In this document: one piece after another, positions 7,765-16,321 of the stretch | Layout: every line of letters starts with the position of its first letter | Position numbering within the stretch: the stretch's first letter is position 1 | DNA from: Nocardioides sp. SLBN-35 | Lineage (GTDB): Bacteria > Actinomycetota > Actinomycetes > Propionibacteriales > Nocardioidaceae | Direction: 5' to 3' | Assembly (NCBI RefSeq): GCF_006715725.1 | Contig: NZ_VFNU01000001.1 | Location: 1 to 64,000, forward strand | Length of the DNA: 64,000 nt | Translations under genes and position numbers: made by a program | Notes under the pieces: generated by a model | Seen by the model: the letters and a program-made list of their open reading frames with translations, nothing else | The model's database searches: none | Told to the model about the DNA's origin: nothing

Positions 7765-8163
7765 ATGACCGACTCACAGATCAGCGACTTCTCCCGCCGG
7801 TTCTCGGCCGCGCTGCAAGGAGTCATGCGAGAGAACAAGGTCCGCGTCGTCGACGTGGTCGAGAAGCTCGGCAAGAGCAAAGGTTTCGTCAGCGAGCACA
7901 CCAACGGCACCAAGGCGCCCAACACGGACCTGCTCGACGCGATCGCAGAGCTCATGGGCATCGACACCCGCGACCTGGTCCGCGAGATCGTGCGTCGGAT
8001 CCCGGACCCGGCGCCGGCCGCCGAGGTGCGCCAGCTGCGTCGCGACCAGCCTCGCGCAGACTTCGTCTTCCGTGACGTAGTCGCCGACGACGAGGAAGAG
8101 ATCGCAGCCCACGACTCCGAGGGCACGATCGAGGAAGAGCAGCACGCGCCGGAGTTCCCGTGA
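7765..8163 (+). CDS. CI-like prophage repressor (XRE family)
   Basis: A 132-residue protein with an N-terminal XRE helix-turn-helix (VVDVVEKLGKSKGFVSEHTN) and an acidic C-terminal half. It is coupled to an ImmA/IrrE protease by a GTGA overlap, the arrangement seen in ICEBs1-type elements where the protease cuts the repressor to induce excision. The ATG at 7765 is preferred (TSS close to it, no ribosome site); an in-frame ATG at 7738 lies inside the operator and is less likely. Confidence 0.72.
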   Translation: MTDSQISDFSRRFSAALQGVMRENKVRVVDVVEKLGKSKGFVSEHTNGTKAPNTDLLDAIAELMGIDTRDLVREIVRRIPDPAPAAEVRQLRRDQPRADFVFRDVVADDEEEIAAHDSEGTIEEEQHAPEFP

Positions 8164-8699
8164 CTCTGCTCGACATCCGTTCTGTCGGGGGCGGCCTGTA
8201 CAACCTGAGGCGCGTCAGCCTCGCGTCACTCGGGCGCGTGGGGCGCCGGAGAACGGAGACGCCGGCCGGGCATGACTCAGCGGTGAACGAGCAGCGCTTC
8301 GCGTGGCTGCTCGACCTCTGCGCCGACGACGGCCTGACGGTCGAGTACGTCGACCTCGGCCCTCGGCGCCATGGCCAGTACCTCCGCCGGCACCGGCGGA
8401 TCGAGCTGAACAGGAACCTCAACCTGCGCCAGCTCGTGCCCGGGCTGGGCCACGAGTACGCCCACCACGTCTACAACGATGGCTGCTCGACGACGTTCGC
8501 CGAGCGGCGCGCGTGGGAGTACGCCGCCCAGCTGCTCATCGCGCCGGAGGAGTACGCCGCGGCCGAGCGGATCGTCGGGCACAGCGTCCAGGCGATCGCG
8601 CTCGAGCTCGACCTCACGCCGGTGCTTGTCGAGGCATGGCGACGCTGGTGGCGCACCGCCAGCCTCGCGAACCAGCCGGACGACGCGTGGGGAGCCTAG
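8160..8699 (+). CDS. ImmA/IrrE-family metallo-endopeptidase
   Basis: A 179-residue protein with a gluzincin site HEYAH at residues 98-102 inside GLGHEYAHHVYND, and a downstream region (AERRAWEYAAQLLIAPEEY) that supplies the usual third-ligand helix. ImmA-type proteases cleave XRE repressors after a DNA-damage or peptide signal. The GTG start overlaps the repressor stop, making that repressor the obvious substrate. The stop overlaps the convergent gene at 8696. Confidence 0.78.
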   Translation: MTLLDIRSVGGGLYNLRRVSLASLGRVGRRRTETPAGHDSAVNEQRFAWLLDLCADDGLTVEYVDLGPRRHGQYLRRHRRIELNRNLNLRQLVPGLGHEYAHHVYNDGCSTTFAERRAWEYAAQLLIAPEEYAAAERIVGHSVQAIALELDLTPVLVEAWRRWWRTASLANQPDDAWGA

Positions 8700-9148
8700 G
8701 ACGGCTCCGAGACGCCCAAGGGATTCGGGTCCTCCGAGATGAATCGCGCCTTGGCTGCGATCTTTGCCCTGATCGCCTTCTTCTCGTCCTTCGTCGTAAT
8801 CGGGCTTGGCGACCTCACGAGGGCGTGCGCCGGACCGATGGGCTTCTCGGCCGGGATCGGATCGCGCACGACGCCGCCCTCCTTCCGGACGACGCCCGCC
8901 TCGAACTCGACGACGCTGTAGCGCTCCCAGTCGGCCACCGCTGAGCGCGGTACGCCAAGATCCTCGCGGATCTCGTCGCTGTAGACCGACATGCCGTCGT
9001 TGTCGTCGAACTGGAGTGCGCCAGCCTTCACCACCGGCTCCCCCGTGGTGACGTTGGGCATCCAGCAGTCGGGCCTCCTCAGCACCTTGCGAAGGAAGAG
9101 CTCGTCGTCTGGGATGCCGGGGTCATCCCAGGTCCAGTCGGCAGTCAC
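8696..9148 (-). CDS. Cargo cassette gene 3, unknown (150 aa)
   Basis: Last gene of a three-gene leftward cassette between immunity and integrase. The product starts MTADWTWDDPGIPDDELFLR, is acidic at the N terminus and lysine-rich near the C terminus. No family is recognised. The GTG start overlaps gene 2 (GTGA, 9145-9148). Base composition is somewhat less GC-rich than the neighbours, consistent with acquired cargo. Confidence 0.55.
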   Translation of the reverse strand: MTADWTWDDPGIPDDELFLRKVLRRPDCWMPNVTTGEPVVKAGALQFDDNDGMSVYSDEIREDLGVPRSAVADWERYSVVEFEAGVVRKEGGVVRDPIPAEKPIGPAHALVRSPSPITTKDEKKAIRAKIAAKARFISEDPNPLGVSEPS

Positions 9149-9819
9149 CGATGGGCGTGGGTCCGGAAGAGCGATCGCCAGTTGGGGTTCGCTGCCTCGA
9201 CTGTGGCCGTCAGATCACGGAGAACCTGGCGGAGGTGTGTGCGCGACGTGGACGACTTGATGATCTGGCCGTCGCGGTAGTGGGTCCAGGAGAAGACCCC
9301 ACTGGCCGTGGTCTCGACCTCGATCGCCTCGGCGCCGTACCGCCATTCAGCCAAGAGCGACCGGTCCTCGTCCAGCGACATCGACGGGTAGATCGAGTCC
9401 GCCGCCAGCACATCCCGCAGAGCGTGACGCATGGACGACGAGGCCAGTTCGGGGATCCCCGAGAGGCCCTGGTGGTGCAGCTCGGCGTTGATGTGCTTCA
9501 TCTCGGCGCGAGCGTGGTCGTAGGCCATCGCGCTAGCCGGCCACTGCTGCGCCGGCTCGGAGGTCGGGCTCGTCACCAGCAGGGCGATCCCAGCGCTGTG
9601 CACACGCATCGTCGGGGCGATGAACAGGCCGACCACGTCGCACTTATCCGCGGGCGCATCGATGTACGGGAGCGCCCGACCACCGTGGACCACGCGCGAC
9701 ACTCCCTTGAAGTAGTCGAGCTTGGGCGACGCCAGGTAGAAGGCGTCCTTCTTGGTGTCCGCTGCCATGGGGGCGTCGACGTGTCCGACGACCTCGTCGA
9801 AAGCTTCGGTGGAGCTCAC
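9145..9819 (-). CDS. Cargo cassette gene 2, unknown (224 aa)
   Basis: An unrecognised soluble protein of about 224 residues. The start is GTG 9819: GGGGGAG lies six bases upstream and the codon overlaps the TIGR04255 gene's stop (GTGA). The sequence has no signal peptide or membrane span. Obligatory coupling to the TIGR04255 protein suggests they act together. Confidence 0.58.
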   Translation of the reverse strand: MSSTEAFDEVVGHVDAPMAADTKKDAFYLASPKLDYFKGVSRVVHGGRALPYIDAPADKCDVVGLFIAPTMRVHSAGIALLVTSPTSEPAQQWPASAMAYDHARAEMKHINAELHHQGLSGIPELASSSMRHALRDVLAADSIYPSMSLDEDRSLLAEWRYGAEAIEVETTASGVFSWTHYRDGQIIKSSTSRTHLRQVLRDLTATVEAANPNWRSLFRTHAHR

Positions 9820-10595
9820 TCTGTTCTCCCCCACTGCTCGTGCATCGTGCCGCTGGTGTACTCGATGAACTTGGCGATCAGCATGTCGTGCGCTCGGTCC
9901 AGACCGCCCAGGTCGTCGACCTGCTCGTCTCCCAAGTCGTAGGAAGACTCGATCGACATGTAGGTGCCGTCATCATCGACGTCAACAGACATCGTGACGG
10001 AGCACCCGTCGAGGTCATCGTCATCGCAGAGGTGGAGGCGCGCGCCGGCGTACGTCGTCTTTGGGGATTCCGCCTCACCGACTGGCACCTGCCACCGGCT
10101 CGTGAAGCCGACGAGAGTTTCCAGAAGCGACATGTCGGGCAGCCGGTTGAAGTACGTGCACGTGCTGCCGACCGGCTTGATCGTCTCCCCCGTCTCCGCC
10201 TTGATGACGTCGCGGACTTCGTCGAGCCGCTCCCGCAGGTCACGCGAGAGCTCGTCGAAGCCGGGGTACTTGTCGTCGCCGTCGCTGTTGAAGACCCAAC
10301 CGCGGGAGAACCGGTCGTTCTGCAGGGCGATCGAGCTCGTCTCGTCTTTCGAGGAGAACAGAAGGTAGGGGAAAGGCCACGCCCCCGCGACAGGCAGTAG
10401 TCGCGTCTCCTCCCCGCCCCGATTCTGGGGACGGAGAGGGGGCAGCTCGGACGTCGACGGATATGCGTTCCGCCACGATTCGCGTAGCGCCGAGAAGTGC
10501 GAGACCTGCAGGCCGGAGATCGGTTCGAAGTACACCGTCAGAGCCACAGACTGCACGGGGGGTCGCTCGAATCTCACGACTTTCTGGGCGGCCAC
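9816..10595 (-). CDS. TIGR04255-family protein (cargo cassette gene 1)
   Basis: A 259-residue protein whose N terminus (ERPPVQSVALTVYFEPISGL, then H, ASL-type helix, YPSTSELPPL) follows the TIGR04255 pattern: a P-P-[IV] segment, hydrophobic strand, FEP and a later YP-E-PPL. That family has no settled biochemical role; I recall it often near phage-defence genes. First gene of the cassette. GTG 10595 has no ribosome site and could be leaderless. Its partner is the next, translationally coupled gene. Confidence 0.62.
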   Translation of the reverse strand: MAAQKVVRFERPPVQSVALTVYFEPISGLQVSHFSALRESWRNAYPSTSELPPLRPQNRGGEETRLLPVAGAWPFPYLLFSSKDETSSIALQNDRFSRGWVFNSDGDDKYPGFDELSRDLRERLDEVRDVIKAETGETIKPVGSTCTYFNRLPDMSLLETLVGFTSRWQVPVGEAESPKTTYAGARLHLCDDDDLDGCSVTMSVDVDDDGTYMSIESSYDLGDEQVDDLGGLDRAHDMLIAKFIEYTSGTMHEQWGRTE

Positions 10596-10693
10596 AAATC
10601 GAACGGTACTGCACCTGACGTAATTGCGCGGTAAGTCGGATCACATCGTGGTGATTCGTGTCGGGTCCATGTGATATGGCCGATCGTCGTTTG
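10596..10693. promoter_or_regulatory. Cargo promoter region with inverted repeat
   Basis: A relatively AT-rich 98-bp gap between the integrase stop and the TIGR04255 start. It has nested inverted repeats: ATCACAT (10640-10646) with ATGTGAT (10669-10675), and ATCAC (10640-10644) with GTGAT (10651-10655). These could be an operator for the cassette or a weak integrase terminator. A convincing -35/-10 pair is not obvious. Confidence 0.35.
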
Positions 10694-12034
10694 TCAGGCC
10701 GCGAGCTCCAGCCGCTTCGCGACCTTCTCGAGAGCTGCGGCGAGCGGGCCGGTCTTCACGTGGAGGTACGCCTTCGTCGACAGCATCGAGGCGTGGCCGA
10801 GGATCGCGATGATCACCGCCGGCTCGACGCCCGCCTCGAGGAGCAGGGTTGCGGTCGTGTGTCGCGCCTCGTGGATCGTGTAGTGCCGTCCCTCGGGGAA
10901 GTCGGGGTCGTCGTAGTAGAGGACGTCCTTCCCGCGGCGGCGGCCGACCTCGTCCTGCAGGTCGTACCACGCCTGGTCATCGTCCTTCGGGTCACGAGGG
11001 CCTCCGTCGGCGGCCGGCCAGACAAGCCCATGCGGGGAATCGGGGGCCTCGTCGCGCCACTTCAGCAGCGCCTTCTCGAACCACGGGAGCAGCGGCTGGA
11101 TGCGGTAGCTCTCCTCGGTCTTCGGGCGGACCAGGTGCCAGCGGCCCTCGAGCTGCTTGGCGTCGTAGTTGTCGGGCACCCGGAACCCGGAGTCGCGGTC
11201 GAACCGGACGTTGTACGGCAGCGGCTTGAGCTGCTGGGAGATGACCAGGATGTGCCGGTCGAAGTCGATCTCCGACCAGCAGAGCCCGAGGCTCTCGCCC
11301 TGCCGGATGCCCTGCATCAGGGCGGCCACCCACCGCGACGCGTTCGGCTGCTCGGCGGCGACCACGAGCATCTCGACGGCAAGGTCGAGCGGCAGGTCAG
11401 TCCTGGCCGGCTTGTTCAGCGGCGGCGCGGGGACCTCCAGCACGATGGCGGGAACCGCGTGCCCGTCGGCCCGGGCCGCCTTCAGCAGCTGGATGAGCAC
11501 GGAGTGGGTGCGACGACGACTCGACGGCTTCAGCCCGGCCTCGCGCATCTTGTTCATGACCTTGCGGACGTCGGCCGGCGCGAGGTCGGTGAGACGCTTC
11601 TGCCCGATGGCGGGGACGATCCACTTCCGCACCGACGAGCACGCGCTGGTGTACGACTGCGGCCGAAGCGTCTGCACGACGATCTCGAGCCAGTCGTCGG
11701 CCCACTGCTTCACCGTGGTCTTCGCGCTCGCGGACGCTCCCCCGCTGTCGATGACCTGGACCATGCGGGCCCGCATCCGGGCGCGGGCCTTGCTCTCGGT
11801 CGCGGCCTTCACCTTGTGCCGGCGCGGGTTGCCGCGCTCGGTGAAGCCGTGCGTGAACGAGCCGACCCAGGGTGCCTTGCAGTTGCGGTGCGGCGGCCGG
11901 ACCCTCGTCGGCTTGCCGGTGCGCGGGTGGGGCGGGCCGTCCTCGACGGGCGGGCAGCCGTAACGGACGTCGCACTCGGGGTAGACGGAGCCGTCTCCGT
12001 AGACCCCGCGCTTGGCGACGGTGGGCTTGGGCAT
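10694..12034 (-). CDS. Tyrosine-recombinase phage integrase
   Basis: A 446-residue site-specific recombinase. The catalytic domain shows Arg in LMQGIRQGESLGL, HEARHTT (H-x-x-R) and LGHASMLSTKAYLHV with the His and nucleophilic Tyr. A SAM-like core-binding domain lies around residues 105-200, and the N terminus carries several Cys residues (YPECDVRYGC) likely to form the arm-binding domain. It reads away from tRNA-Thr, so the element integrates in that tRNA and extends left. Confidence 0.9.
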   Translation of the reverse strand: MPKPTVAKRGVYGDGSVYPECDVRYGCPPVEDGPPHPRTGKPTRVRPPHRNCKAPWVGSFTHGFTERGNPRRHKVKAATESKARARMRARMVQVIDSGGASASAKTTVKQWADDWLEIVVQTLRPQSYTSACSSVRKWIVPAIGQKRLTDLAPADVRKVMNKMREAGLKPSSRRRTHSVLIQLLKAARADGHAVPAIVLEVPAPPLNKPARTDLPLDLAVEMLVVAAEQPNASRWVAALMQGIRQGESLGLCWSEIDFDRHILVISQQLKPLPYNVRFDRDSGFRVPDNYDAKQLEGRWHLVRPKTEESYRIQPLLPWFEKALLKWRDEAPDSPHGLVWPAADGGPRDPKDDDQAWYDLQDEVGRRRGKDVLYYDDPDFPEGRHYTIHEARHTTATLLLEAGVEPAVIIAILGHASMLSTKAYLHVKTGPLAAALEKVAKRLELAA

Positions 12035-12201
12035 CGTGGGCCTCGCTCTCTGGAAGGCGTCCGGGGGAGCAATCTAGGGAGCGATTGCGTGCCCGTCACC
12101 TCCCGTAGATACCGGCCCACTTCACGGAGAAACGCGGGGTCGTGATGATACGAAAACCGGCCCTGACCTGCGCTTATGCGCTGGTCAGGGCCGGTTTCTG
12201 G
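12035..12201. other. Integrase-tRNA junction, probable attachment region
   Basis: This 167-bp stretch holds an inverted repeat GCAATC/GATTGC (12069-12088), possible integrase promoter or arm sites, and the tRNA terminator hairpin. With the integrase adjacent to the tRNA 3' end, the crossover core is most likely in the 3' half of tRNA-Thr (about 12202-12240). The other att copy is beyond the left edge, so the core length cannot be measured here. Confidence 0.4.
12154..12197 (-). terminator. tRNA-Thr intrinsic terminator
   Basis: Perfect 15-base arms AAACCGGCCCTGACC (12154-12168) and GGTCAGGGCCGGTTT (12183-12197), with an inner GCGC-TTAT-GCGC stem. In leftward reading the hairpin is followed by T residues (the complement of AAAA at 12153-12156 and beyond), directly after the tRNA. 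Confidence 0.8.
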
Positions 12202-12277
12202 TGGAGCCGCCTGTCGGAATCGAACCGACGACCTAATCATTACGAGTGATTCGCTCTACCGACTGAGCTAAGGCGGC
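12202..12277 (-). tRNA. tRNA-Thr(CGT)
   Basis: The reverse strand folds as a 76-nt tRNA: acceptor GCCGCCT/AGGCGGC, D-arm with AGCTCAGTCGGTAGAGC, anticodon stem AATCA/TGATT around the loop CTCGTAA (anticodon CGT), T-arm GTCGGTTCGATTCCGAC, discriminator T and an encoded CCA. It reads threonine ACG codons. It is the probable integration target of the prophage to its left. Confidence 0.95.
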
Positions 12278-12353
12278 GCCGCCACCGGTCGTGACCGGTG
12301 ACCGCGGAAGCATACCGACCGGGGTCAGCCGGGAGCGAATCGGCCCGGAGGGG

Positions 12354-12542
12354 TCAGGCGGCGGCAGCGGGAGCGGTGGCCGGAGCCTCGGTGGCCCGTA
12401 CGCCGGTGACCATCGTCTGCTCGGCGTCACACCAGCAGGTGAAGCTGACGACGATGCCGTGCTCGGTGCTCTCCATGCCGGTGATCTGGCTGGGGAAGAT
12501 GAGCTCGCGGCGGTGGCAGGCGGTGCAGGTGTGGGCGAACAT
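12354..12542 (-). CDS. Small zinc-ribbon-like protein (62 aa)
   Basis: A 62-residue protein starting MFAHTCTACHRRELIFPSQI, with C-x2-C near the N terminus and CWC about 30 residues later, the layout of a small zinc ribbon, then an Ala/Pro tail. ATG 12542 has an excellent GAAGGAGG site. Divergent from the LysR gene, 92 bp away. Function unknown. Confidence 0.7.
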   Translation of the reverse strand: MFAHTCTACHRRELIFPSQITGMESTEHGIVVSFTCWCDAEQTMVTGVRATEAPATAPAAAA

Positions 12543-12634
12543 GGCGGGCCTCCTTCGGGCTTCTTCCTCCATGGTGGGCCGCACGGGAACCAAGGGGTAG
12601 CCTCGCTTTCCTGAGCGATCTCTAGGGATCCCCT

Positions 12635-13570
12635 ATGGCAGATCGGAGCGCCATGCTGTCGCTGCACCAGCTGACCTGCTTCCTCGCGACCTACGAGCAC
12701 CGCTCGCTGACCCGGGCGGCGGAGGAGCTCGGGTACGCGCAGCCGTCGGTGTCGGAGCAGGTGCGCGGGCTGGAGAAGTCGCTCGGGGTGCAGCTGTTCC
12801 GGCGGGTGGGGCGGGGCGTCGTACCGACCACGGCCGCCGACACCTTCCGGCCCCACGCGGAGAAGGTGCTCGCGGCGGCCGACGACGCGCAGCGGGCGGT
12901 GGCGAGCATCCGGTCGCTGGAGACGGGCACGATCCGGTTCGGGATGTTCGGCGTCGCGCGGCTGTACGGCGGGGCGGACCTGGTCGCCGACGTGCTGGAG
13001 CGCTACCCGGGCGTGCGGGTGGAGCTGGTGGGGCGGCACTCGATGGACGTGCAGGAGAACCTGCGCCGCGGACGGCTGGAGGCCGCGATGATCGCGGTCG
13101 CGGCGCTGTCGAGCGAGGGCATGTCGATCACGCCGATCGCCCGCGACGAGCTCGTCTACGTCTCCGCCGACCCGAGCCGGCTGACCTCGCCGGTGACCGC
13201 GAAGCGGCTCGCCGAGGCGGACCTGGTGATGCCGGAGAGCAGCCTGCGCGACTACGACTCGGGCCGGATCGTGCTGCGCCGGATGCTGCACGAGGCCGGC
13301 TACAACCCGAGCACCCGGATCGAGGTGGAGGACGTCGAGACCGCGATCGAGCTCGTCGGACGCGGGCTGGCCGACACGGTGACCAACAAGGGCGCCGCGG
13401 TGCAGCTGCTGCCGCGGCTCGCGCCGAACGCCGGGTGGGTGCCGCTGCGCCCGCGCGTCTACGACACGATGGCGATCGTGCACCGGGCGGGCGCGACGCT
13501 GTCGCCGGCCGCCCGACTGATGATCGAGCTCGCGACCCAGCGGATCCAGAGCATCATCGAGCCCGTCTGA
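12635..13570 (+). CDS. LysR-family transcriptional regulator
   Basis: A 311-residue LTTR: N-terminal winged helix (LHQLTCFLATYEHRSLTRAA, then YAQPSVSEQVRGLEKSLGVQLF) and a periplasmic-binding-like effector domain (GTIRFGMFG... onward). The start may be ATG 12635 or ATG 12653 (GGAG four bases upstream). LTTRs usually control the divergent neighbour, here the zinc-ribbon gene, but no T-N11-A box stands out. Ligand unknown. Confidence 0.88.
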   Translation: MADRSAMLSLHQLTCFLATYEHRSLTRAAEELGYAQPSVSEQVRGLEKSLGVQLFRRVGRGVVPTTAADTFRPHAEKVLAAADDAQRAVASIRSLETGTIRFGMFGVARLYGGADLVADVLERYPGVRVELVGRHSMDVQENLRRGRLEAAMIAVAALSSEGMSITPIARDELVYVSADPSRLTSPVTAKRLAEADLVMPESSLRDYDSGRIVLRRMLHEAGYNPSTRIEVEDVETAIELVGRGLADTVTNKGAAVQLLPRLAPNAGWVPLRPRVYDTMAIVHRAGATLSPAARLMIELATQRIQSIIEPV

Positions 13571-13585
13571 CCACCGGGCGCAGCC

Positions 13586-15142
13586 TCAGCAGCTCAACCC
13601 GTCCTTCGGCACGGTGCCGTCGAGCAGGTAGGAATGGACGGCGTCGTCGACGCAGCTGTTGCCCTTGTTGTAGGCGGTGTGCCCGTCGCCGTCGCGGCTG
13701 ACCAGGACGCCGGACTCGAGCTGGTCGGCCATCGCCACCGCCTCGGCGTACGGCGTCGCGGGGTCGCGCGTCGTCCCGAGCACCACGATCGGCGCGGCGC
13801 CGGAGCCGTCGATCTTGAGGTCCGGCTCGTCGGTGGAGGTGAACGGGATGCCGTTGCAGGCGGTCAGGCCCCAGGCGAAGACGTCGCCGAACGTCGGCGA
13901 GGCCTTCTCGAAGTCGGGGAAGTTGGCGGGCACCTCGTCGGTGGTGATCGACCACGGGTCGTCGAGGCAGTTGATCACCGAGATCGCCTCGAGGCTGTTG
14001 TCCTTGTAGGTGCCGTTCTCGCGGGAGCCGTAGAAGTCGGCGAGCTGCAGCAGGGTGGAGCCGTCGCCGCCGAGCGCCTCCTTGAGTCCGTCGTCGAGGT
14101 AGGGCCAGTTGTCCTGGCTGTAGAGCGGCAGGATCAGCCCGTAGAACGCCAGCCCGACGGTGAGATCGCGGCCCTCCGCGTCGCTGGTCTTCAGCGGCGT
14201 CTTGTCGATCCCGTCGAGCAGGTCCTTGATCGTCTTCAGGCCCGCGTCGACGGAGTCGCCGAGGAAGCAGTCGCCGTCGTCGACGCAGTTCTGGATGTAG
14301 GAGCGCAGCGCGGTCTCGAAGCCCTTGGCCTGGCTCAGCGCGCCGTCGCGCGGCGACAGGGACGGGTCGACGGCGCCGTCGAGGACCATCCGGCCGACCT
14401 TGTCGGGGAACAGCTCGGCGTAGGTCGCACCGAGGCGGGTGCCGTAGGAGAAGCCGAAGTAGTCGAGCTGGTCCTCGCCGAGCGCCGCGCGCAGCACGTC
14501 CATGTCGCGGGCCGCCTCGACCGTGCTGACGTGGCCGCCGACGGCGCCGGAGCGGGCCTGGCAGCCGGACCAGAACTCCTGGGAGTTCTCCTTCGCGGTC
14601 TCCACCTCGTCGGGGGTGTCCGGGTCGGGGTCGGCGGCGACGTACGCGTCGAGGGCGTCGTCGCTCAGGCAGTCGACCGGCGCGGAGTCGCCGGTGCCGC
14701 GGGGGTCGAACCCCACGATGTCGTACGACGAGCGCAGCTGGTCGGCGAAGTAGAAGTCGGCGTCCTTGGCGGTGTCGGTGCCGGGAGCGCCGGGGCCGCC
14801 CGGGTTGACGACGAGCGAGCCGATCCGGTCGCCGGTGGCGCGGGTGCGTTCGACGGCGAGCTTGATCGAGCCGTCGCCGGGCTTCTGGTAGTCGATCGGG
14901 ACGTCGAGCGTTCCGCACTCGTCCTGGTCGCAGCGGGTCCAGGTGATCTTCTGGCCGTAGTAGTCCTCGAGGCTGCGCCCGTCCGGGCCCTCGGGGCTGG
15001 TGGCGTCGGAGCCCTTCTCGTCGCCCTTCGCGGCAGGCTCGTCGGAGTCGCCCCTGAGCAGGACGATGCCGACGCCGACCGCGCCGGCGAGCACCAGCGC
15101 CCACACGGTGACGACCGCGACGATCAGGGTCCGCTTGCTCAC
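13586..15142 (-). CDS. Secreted alpha/beta-hydrolase peptidase (TAP family)
   Basis: A 518-residue protein with a lipid-free signal/anchor (about residues 5-29) and an acidic linker. The hydrolase core has NPGGPGAPG (oxyanion region), GFDPRGTGDS, the nucleophile Ser232 in GFSYGT, a catalytic Asp in TTRDPATP and His in GDGHTAY, and a C-terminal cap ending in Cys. This matches Streptomyces tripeptidyl aminopeptidases and mycobacterial Hip1/CaeA-type peptidases, which act outside the cell. The exact specificity cannot be told. Confidence 0.85.
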   Translation of the reverse strand: MSKRTLIVAVVTVWALVLAGAVGVGIVLLRGDSDEPAAKGDEKGSDATSPEGPDGRSLEDYYGQKITWTRCDQDECGTLDVPIDYQKPGDGSIKLAVERTRATGDRIGSLVVNPGGPGAPGTDTAKDADFYFADQLRSSYDIVGFDPRGTGDSAPVDCLSDDALDAYVAADPDPDTPDEVETAKENSQEFWSGCQARSGAVGGHVSTVEAARDMDVLRAALGEDQLDYFGFSYGTRLGATYAELFPDKVGRMVLDGAVDPSLSPRDGALSQAKGFETALRSYIQNCVDDGDCFLGDSVDAGLKTIKDLLDGIDKTPLKTSDAEGRDLTVGLAFYGLILPLYSQDNWPYLDDGLKEALGGDGSTLLQLADFYGSRENGTYKDNSLEAISVINCLDDPWSITTDEVPANFPDFEKASPTFGDVFAWGLTACNGIPFTSTDEPDLKIDGSGAAPIVVLGTTRDPATPYAEAVAMADQLESGVLVSRDGDGHTAYNKGNSCVDDAVHSYLLDGTVPKDGLSC

Positions 15143-15169
15143 AACTCAGCTCCTCGGTCTCGGGTCAGG

Positions 15170-16321
15170 TCACCGCTGCGGCGCCTGCAATGCCACCATC
15201 ATCGACTCCAGGGCCAAGGCCACGGGCACGTTGAACTCCAGCATCTGCTCCCGCGCGGCGAAGATCCACCCGATCCGGCGCAGGTTGAGCTCGGGCGAGG
15301 AGCTCGCGACGATCGCCTCGACCTGGTCGCGGATCTCCTCGTTGACCAGCGCACCGGGTGCCCCGCTGGCGACCGCGATCGCGTCGCGGTAGACCGACAT
15401 CAGATCGGTCAGCCCGCGGTCGACGACGTCGAGGTGGCGCCGCTTGGCGCGGGTGCGCTGGCCCTTCTCGAGCGCGGCCAGGGCGGGGCCGTACTCCCGC
15501 GGACGGCGTCCCCGCTCCACCACGCCGTACGCCGCGTCGAGGTCGGTCTTCTCCCGGGCGTCGAGCTCGGCGGTGATCGCGTCGGCCTCCTCCTTGGCAC
15601 TCGAGGCGAGCCGGGTCGCGGCGTCCATGCAGCGCCCGAGACCGGTCAGCCGCGCCGGCATCGACACGACCTCCTGGCGCCGGGTGCGCACCGCCTCGTC
15701 GAAGGCGAGCGCGCGGGCCCGGCCGATGTGTCCCTGGCTGGCCCGGGCGGCGTACGACGCCAGCGTCTCCGCTACGCCCCGGGCGACCAGGAAGCCGGCG
15801 ACCTCCTCGGCGGTCGGCGTCGAGAGGGTCACCAGCCGGCAGCGCGACCGGATCGTCGGCAGCACGTCCTCGACGGTGGGCGCGCAGAGCATCCAGATGG
15901 TGCGCCCGTTGGGCTCCTCGATCGCCTTGAGCAACGCGTTGCAGGCCTGCTCGGTAAGGCGGTCGGCGTCCTCGACGATGAGGATCTGCCAGCGGTCGCC
16001 CATCGGGCTCAGCGAGGCGCGTCGTACCAGGTCGCGGACCTCGTCGACGCCGATGGAGAGCTTCTCGGTGCGGACGACGGACACGTCGGCGTGCGAGCCG
16101 GCGAGCACGGTGTGGCAGTCGTGGCACCCGTCCGGGCAGTCGGGACCGACCCCGCCCTGCCGGCACTGCAGGGCCGCCGCGAACGCGATCGCGGCGTTGG
16201 ACCTGCCCGACCCGGGCGGTCCGGTGAACAACCAGGCGTGGGTCATCCCCTGCCCGGAGACGGCCTTCTCCAGCGCCGCGATGACGTGGCGCTGCCCGAC
16301 CAGGGTGTCCCAGACGGTCAC
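15170..16321 (-). CDS. holB: DNA polymerase III subunit delta'
   Basis: A 383-residue clamp-loader subunit. Residues 1-200 hold the AAA+ fold: VWDTLVGQ start, Walker-A-like GPPGSGRSN, a zinc module of four Cys (CPDGCHDC), Walker B LIVEDADRLTEQACNALLK, and sensor 1 with IRSRC, which supplies the arginine finger context. It loads the beta clamp at the fork. GTGA overlap with tmk (16318-16321) makes a tmk-holB operon, the standard actinobacterial pairing. Confidence 0.93.
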   Translation of the reverse strand: MTVWDTLVGQRHVIAALEKAVSGQGMTHAWLFTGPPGSGRSNAAIAFAAALQCRQGGVGPDCPDGCHDCHTVLAGSHADVSVVRTEKLSIGVDEVRDLVRRASLSPMGDRWQILIVEDADRLTEQACNALLKAIEEPNGRTIWMLCAPTVEDVLPTIRSRCRLVTLSTPTAEEVAGFLVARGVAETLASYAARASQGHIGRARALAFDEAVRTRRQEVVSMPARLTGLGRCMDAATRLASSAKEEADAITAELDAREKTDLDAAYGVVERGRRPREYGPALAALEKGQRTRAKRRHLDVVDRGLTDLMSVYRDAIAVASGAPGALVNEEIRDQVEAIVASSSPELNLRRIGWIFAAREQMLEFNVPVALALESMMVALQAPQR

